Below are positions 52,501-57,922 of a DNA stretch of 64,000 nucleotides, one piece after another. Position 1 is the first letter of the stretch, and each line of letters begins with the position of its first letter. The notes below the pieces were generated by a model. The model had not been told where the DNA came from and ran no database searches. It saw only the letters and a program-made list of their open reading frames with translations. Source of the DNA: Phymorhynchus buccinoides (lineage: Eukaryota; Mollusca; Gastropoda; Neogastropoda; Raphitomidae); the NCBI GenBank assembly GCA_017654935.2, contig CM065697.1:46617263-46681262 (forward strand), written 5' to 3'. Position numbers and translations under genes: made by a program.

Positions 52501-55500
52501 AGATGACAGTAAGCAAAGGGAAAAGGCAGAGTCAAAGAGTGACAGGAAGTTACAAGCACAGAACTTCCAGTGATAATAGGGTTTAACACCCTCTTCGGCC
52601 TTTCGGCCATATGGGGCACAGAACTTCCAGAAGGTGGTGGAACTATTTATATAAAAGCCCCCCCCCCCCCCCGTATCCCTACGGGGGATAGTGGGTGATA
52701 AGGGTATGGTGGTGGGGGGGAAGATGTGGTTTGTGGGGATGGATGGGTGGATTTGTTTGTGTATCTGTGCGTGTTTTGTATATGTTTGTCTCAAATAAGC
52801 GAAGCACAGCTGTTTCGTTGCACACAAAGTTGAGCTGTTTACTTAGAAGACTGAATCTAGAAATCTCAGATACAAACTACACCAAGCTTTACTTCGTAAA
52901 AAAAAATTTGGGCTGTGTATTCTTCGTAGTATTTTTTAATATATTTCTTACGTTAACCCCTTCACTGCCAGAGGAAAACATAGAAATTATTGATTTTTTT
53001 AATTATAAAGTTTAAAACAAATCTGTTAGACTCAATCTGAGAAAATGGTCTAGAGATATACCTTTCCGGCTTATCTAAGCCAAAAACCATCATCCCAGGC
53101 TTATGACATCATAAGTTATGACATCATTAAGTATGAAACCATCTCGTAGCCAGGCAGGGAAGGGGTTAATGGTGAAAAAACATTTTTGTTGTTGAACAGT
53201 ACCATGCTACTTAATTAGTATAAAATATTAGTAAAAAAATAATTAGTATAAAATATATTAAATAATACACTTATTAACGCAAACATAAATAAAATTGCTC
53301 ATGAGTGAAAATCTATCAATGCCCCCTGAATACAACTAATTTTCTTACATACTACAACATATTCTTGACTGTTAGTTATGAACAGTTACTTATGGTAAAC
53401 TAAAGTTGGCTTGAAAAAACTTCTGAAAATATAGATGAACTGAAAGTTCCCCTGTGGGGATACCGGGGGGTCTTTTGTATAAATAGTCCCCCCACCTTCT
53501 GGAAGTTCTGTTCTTGTAACTTCCTCTAATCTGTCGCTCTCTTTGATTCTGCCTTTTCCCTTTGCTTGCTGTCATCTGCTATCTTTCTGCCTTACCGGTC
53601 CATTCTCCTGCCTTTTTTCATGAAACACTTTCAAAAAGATTTCCTGCAGCCAAAGTCGGACTTGCTGGGCCTATTTCTTAGGCGCATAGCAGCAGCATGA
53701 TGCATCTGCACTCATAATTGACAGAAAACTGAGCAATCGAAGAAGAAGCAGCAGTGGAAGTTGTTTTTTTACCATTTGTATTGCCTAGTATGTACAGCTA
53801 ACCATGGGGTAGACAAGCGTTACTGTCTCGTACATTATGTGTCGGTGGTTTTTATGTGTACATTATAGTTATAAAATGGACCTGAATGCTGGAAAAAGGA
53901 TGATAATAAAAGCCGAAATATTGCAAATAACTTGAAGAGAGTTCTTTTACGCTGATAGATTTTAGTTTAGCGCTCTCTAACCGAGAGTGGAAATCTGTTT
54001 AACGTCCTTCGGTCTGAAACAGACACATATGGGACATTAGTAGATATAAAGATGGTGGGAACTATCCTGGAGGCAATGCCCGGAGGCAGTGCCACTCCAG
54101 GAAAGTCCCGAATTTCTAACGATACAGATGTATAGAGTGAGAGTAAACACTAGAGTACGCTATAGCGTACATGCCTCGCACATCCGTTCAACACTAGGCA
54201 GGTTTGCATCATTACAGCAAAGACGAGAAAATGTAACCCAGTGTGTTGCGTTATCTCATTGTGTGAAAGCGTGGGAGAAAAAAGTTTGGTGGTGTGCAGC
54301 AAAGATGAGGAAATGTAACCCACTGTAGTAGCCCAGTGTTTTGCGTTCTCATTGTGTGAAAGCGTGGGCGCTGAATGAGCTGCGGAGGCGAGGGGGAGCC
54401 AGCCCCTATGGGTTGATGCAGTCCACCAACTCCAGTGCTGAAGAGGGTGAAGGAACCTGCATCTGCATCGCCTGATTGATTGATTGATTGATCGATTGAT
54501 TGATTGCATGGCGCCCTCAACAACTAAATTACATCCCCCCTCCTTACCCAATGGATGCTCCTGTTTTTAGGATTTTTTTGTCCAGGATGTCCTGAAGTTC
54601 AGGATTTTTTATTGCTTGGAACCGGCGTCGCCGGGTTATGAGAATTTGAGAAGATGCATTTTGCTGGTTATAGAGTTCATGAAGTTTAACCAGAAGTGAA
54701 AGTGCAACGAGAGCCTGTCAATTACATTGGAAACTGTTGTTTCCCTTCAGCTTCCAGGGGGTATTGTCCCCTGGAACTCCCAGGAGGGGCGTTGTCCCTG
54801 CACTCCGCCGGGGCTGGACCCCTGCCTTGCAGGATTTTTGAAATGTCCCAGGAGCACCCATGTTGCCCCTCCTCACTTGCCGCCAGTCAACAGTCCTTCC
54901 TCATTTTGCATTCCTCCCCTTGTGTTTGTAAAAACCCATGATGATACATTAAAAGTTCCCCCACCCCTTTCCCCTGCATCCCACCCCATCCCATTTTTTA
55001 ACAAGCATGGATGCTCCTGCTTTCAGGATGTCCTGAAATGCAGGATTTATTTTATTGCCTGGAGCCGGCGTCACCGGATTATGAGAATTTGAGAAGCAAC
55101 GAATTTCCTATTTATAAACGTTTTGTCGGTTTCTCGCATGTGTGGAATATAAAAGAAAGGAATACGAATAAATATTTACATGCCTTTACCAGGAACTTTT
55201 CACATTTGCTGGTTATACTATAGAGGTCATGAAGTTTAACCAGAAGTGAAAGTGCAACGAGAGCCTGTCAGTTACATTGGAAACTTTTGTTTCCTTTCAG
55301 CTTCCGGGGGGCAACCCCCAGGAGGGGTGCTGTCCCTGCACTCGGCAGGGGCCTGGGCGGCCCCTGGACCCCTGCCTTGCAGGATTTTTTTAATTTCCCA
55401 GGAGCACCCATGTAACAAATCTTTCTCATCTCTAGCAGGAACAAGTTTAGCAAAAATACAGCGGGAAACCCGAAATCTTGTTCGTTCATAAAGTGTCTGA

Positions 55501-57890
55501 AGCTTGAAATGTAAATTCTAGTAAAGGGGCCTGAACTGTTGCTTTTTGTCTCTCAAATTTTGAATGATTTCGGACAGAAATTTTATTTGATTTTCTCCAA
55601 AGTATGGAGTATTGAAAAGAGAGATCTTTTGTTTGCTTTTTCAAGGGTGTTGAAATTTGACCTGTGTATTTTGCATGTAGTGAATGCAAATGCACATATG
55701 GAACCTTTGTTTTCCGCAATTCATAGCATCTTTTAAAAAAATTGTTTAACCCTTTCACCGCCAACATCGCATTTTAGCACCACAGTGATTTAACACCTAT
55801 CAAATTGGGGTATATTGTCCAAAGACCCTATTGTCTTAGTTTTGGGAAGTAAGGATAGACCTTATTTTATATATGTCACAGAAGAATTCCCAATACTGCA
55901 GATGGATTTTGTTCTCTACCCAGGTAAATTTAATGGAAATGTATGGTTGAAATATGGTTGGCGGTGAAAGGGTTGAAGTAAAATTTAGTTCAACAGGCAT
56001 GATAGTCAATTGAAGCAAGCTGAATCTCTTGTTGTTGGTGTTATATTTCTTTTTGAATGGGCAGCTTATGACAATAATTTGACCGCCAGAGGGCACTCAA
56101 ACCGTTAGGGGCTTATCACACGATTTTCTTAGTTGGGCGTAGTGAGAGAGAGAGAGAGGGGGAGATGAGTCCCACACCCCCTCTCTCTCTCACTATGCCC
56201 AACTAAGAATAACGCGTTATAAGCCCCTAACGGTGTGACTGCCCTCTGGCGGTCAAATTATCGTCCTAAGTTGCCCATTCTAGTCATAATATGAACATAG
56301 TCATGAATGGAATATGTTTATGGAAAATAATGTATGCAGTGTTGTTCACAATGTACTAACAAGCAACACAACTGTTATTGTTTTTATGTGAACATTTGAT
56401 GTACGCTGGGTTTTTGTTTGTGGCTCAAGCCACAAACCTATAACTCACTTTGTCGGTCGGTCGGTCTGTCAGTCGGTCTGTCGGTCCAAAATTGTCGCAC
56501 ATTTTGACAAAATTGTCGCACTTCAAATCGAGGCTACACTTCTGGCCGCTCTTTAAAATGATGTATTTTAAAAGCGTACAAAATAATAAACATATGTAAT
56601 ACAGACACTACAACAGACACGACGAGTATGCGGTGCTTCTTTCGATGAGTATAAGTAGGATAAATAGTTTTAAATGTTTTCCAAAAGATATAAAAAGTTA
56701 CGAAATGGTGCAGAGATAACATTCTGGTTTACAGATTAAAATTATTGAAAAGCCAGGGGAGGTAACTCATGATTGGAGTGGTAAAAATAGACCGCGTGCC
56801 ACAAACTATTGCGATTTCGCGCTTGTTTCTTAACAAGTATGATTTTTCTGTGGCAATGTTGACGGTCATCTGTTGTTAGATGACTTGTTATAGGGATTAA
56901 TTTGTTAAAACACTACTGTGTGACTGTGTGTGTTGATTTGTTAGATGTATTGATTTGTTAATACTCTGTGTTGGTGTGTTAATTACATTAGAGTTATCTT
57001 TTGTAACTGTTTTCAATTGTTGCATTAATTTTGTATTTGCTTGATTTGCTTCAAGTCCTCCATGCCCCAAAAGGGGTCAAAGGATTAAACAATCTTTGAA
57101 TCTTTGTGTGTTTCTATTTTGTTTAACATGGATAGTTAAAGAAAATACTAATTCTATGTTGTTGTTTTGTTTGGTTGTTGTTTCAAATGGATTGCTAGAA
57201 ACTAGAATAGAACGTTGGTGTGTTTTGAAAAAAAAAAAAAATCACATTGGTGTTGTAGATGTGACTGGATGGAATTAACAAAAAATTCATAGACTGTTTG
57301 AGTGCGTTGCCGACACTCGCACATGTGTGTGTTTGTGTGTGTGTATGTGTGTCTGTATTAGTATTGTGTCGTTTGACACTGAAACCAGGCTAATTTATGC
57401 ACTCTAAAGATTATGAAGTGCGGTCTTTTTCCCTGATATATATTACCTCTCGCTATGAAGTCTTCATTTGTCAAGAAGTGTGTGTGTGTGTGCGCGCACG
57501 CGCGCGTGTGTTGTGTGTGTGTTACTGTCTAGGTCCACAAGCAGTTTGAAAAATATGAAGTAAAAATGTCTTGATCTATGTCTTTTTTTGTTTCTTTTTT
57601 TTTTTTTTTAAAGAGGCTAGTGTACGTGCTTAGCAATCATATTTTATCATTGACAGAGGCTTGAAAGAGTGAAATCGGACTGCAAAGCTTTCCTTTAATA
57701 AAATGTTTTCGTAAAACCAGTCAACTTTTACCACAAAAATGAAAACAACACTCACAGGGGAAAAGTTTGTCCAATTCCACACCTTCTTTCGCTCTTCATG
57801 ATTTAATTTTTGTTGTTAAATGTTGTTTGTATTTGTATCGGTGACAGCATCCAAAATTTCCTTTTATGTTTTTGAAAACGACAATAAATG

Positions 57891-57922
<32 letters not shown>

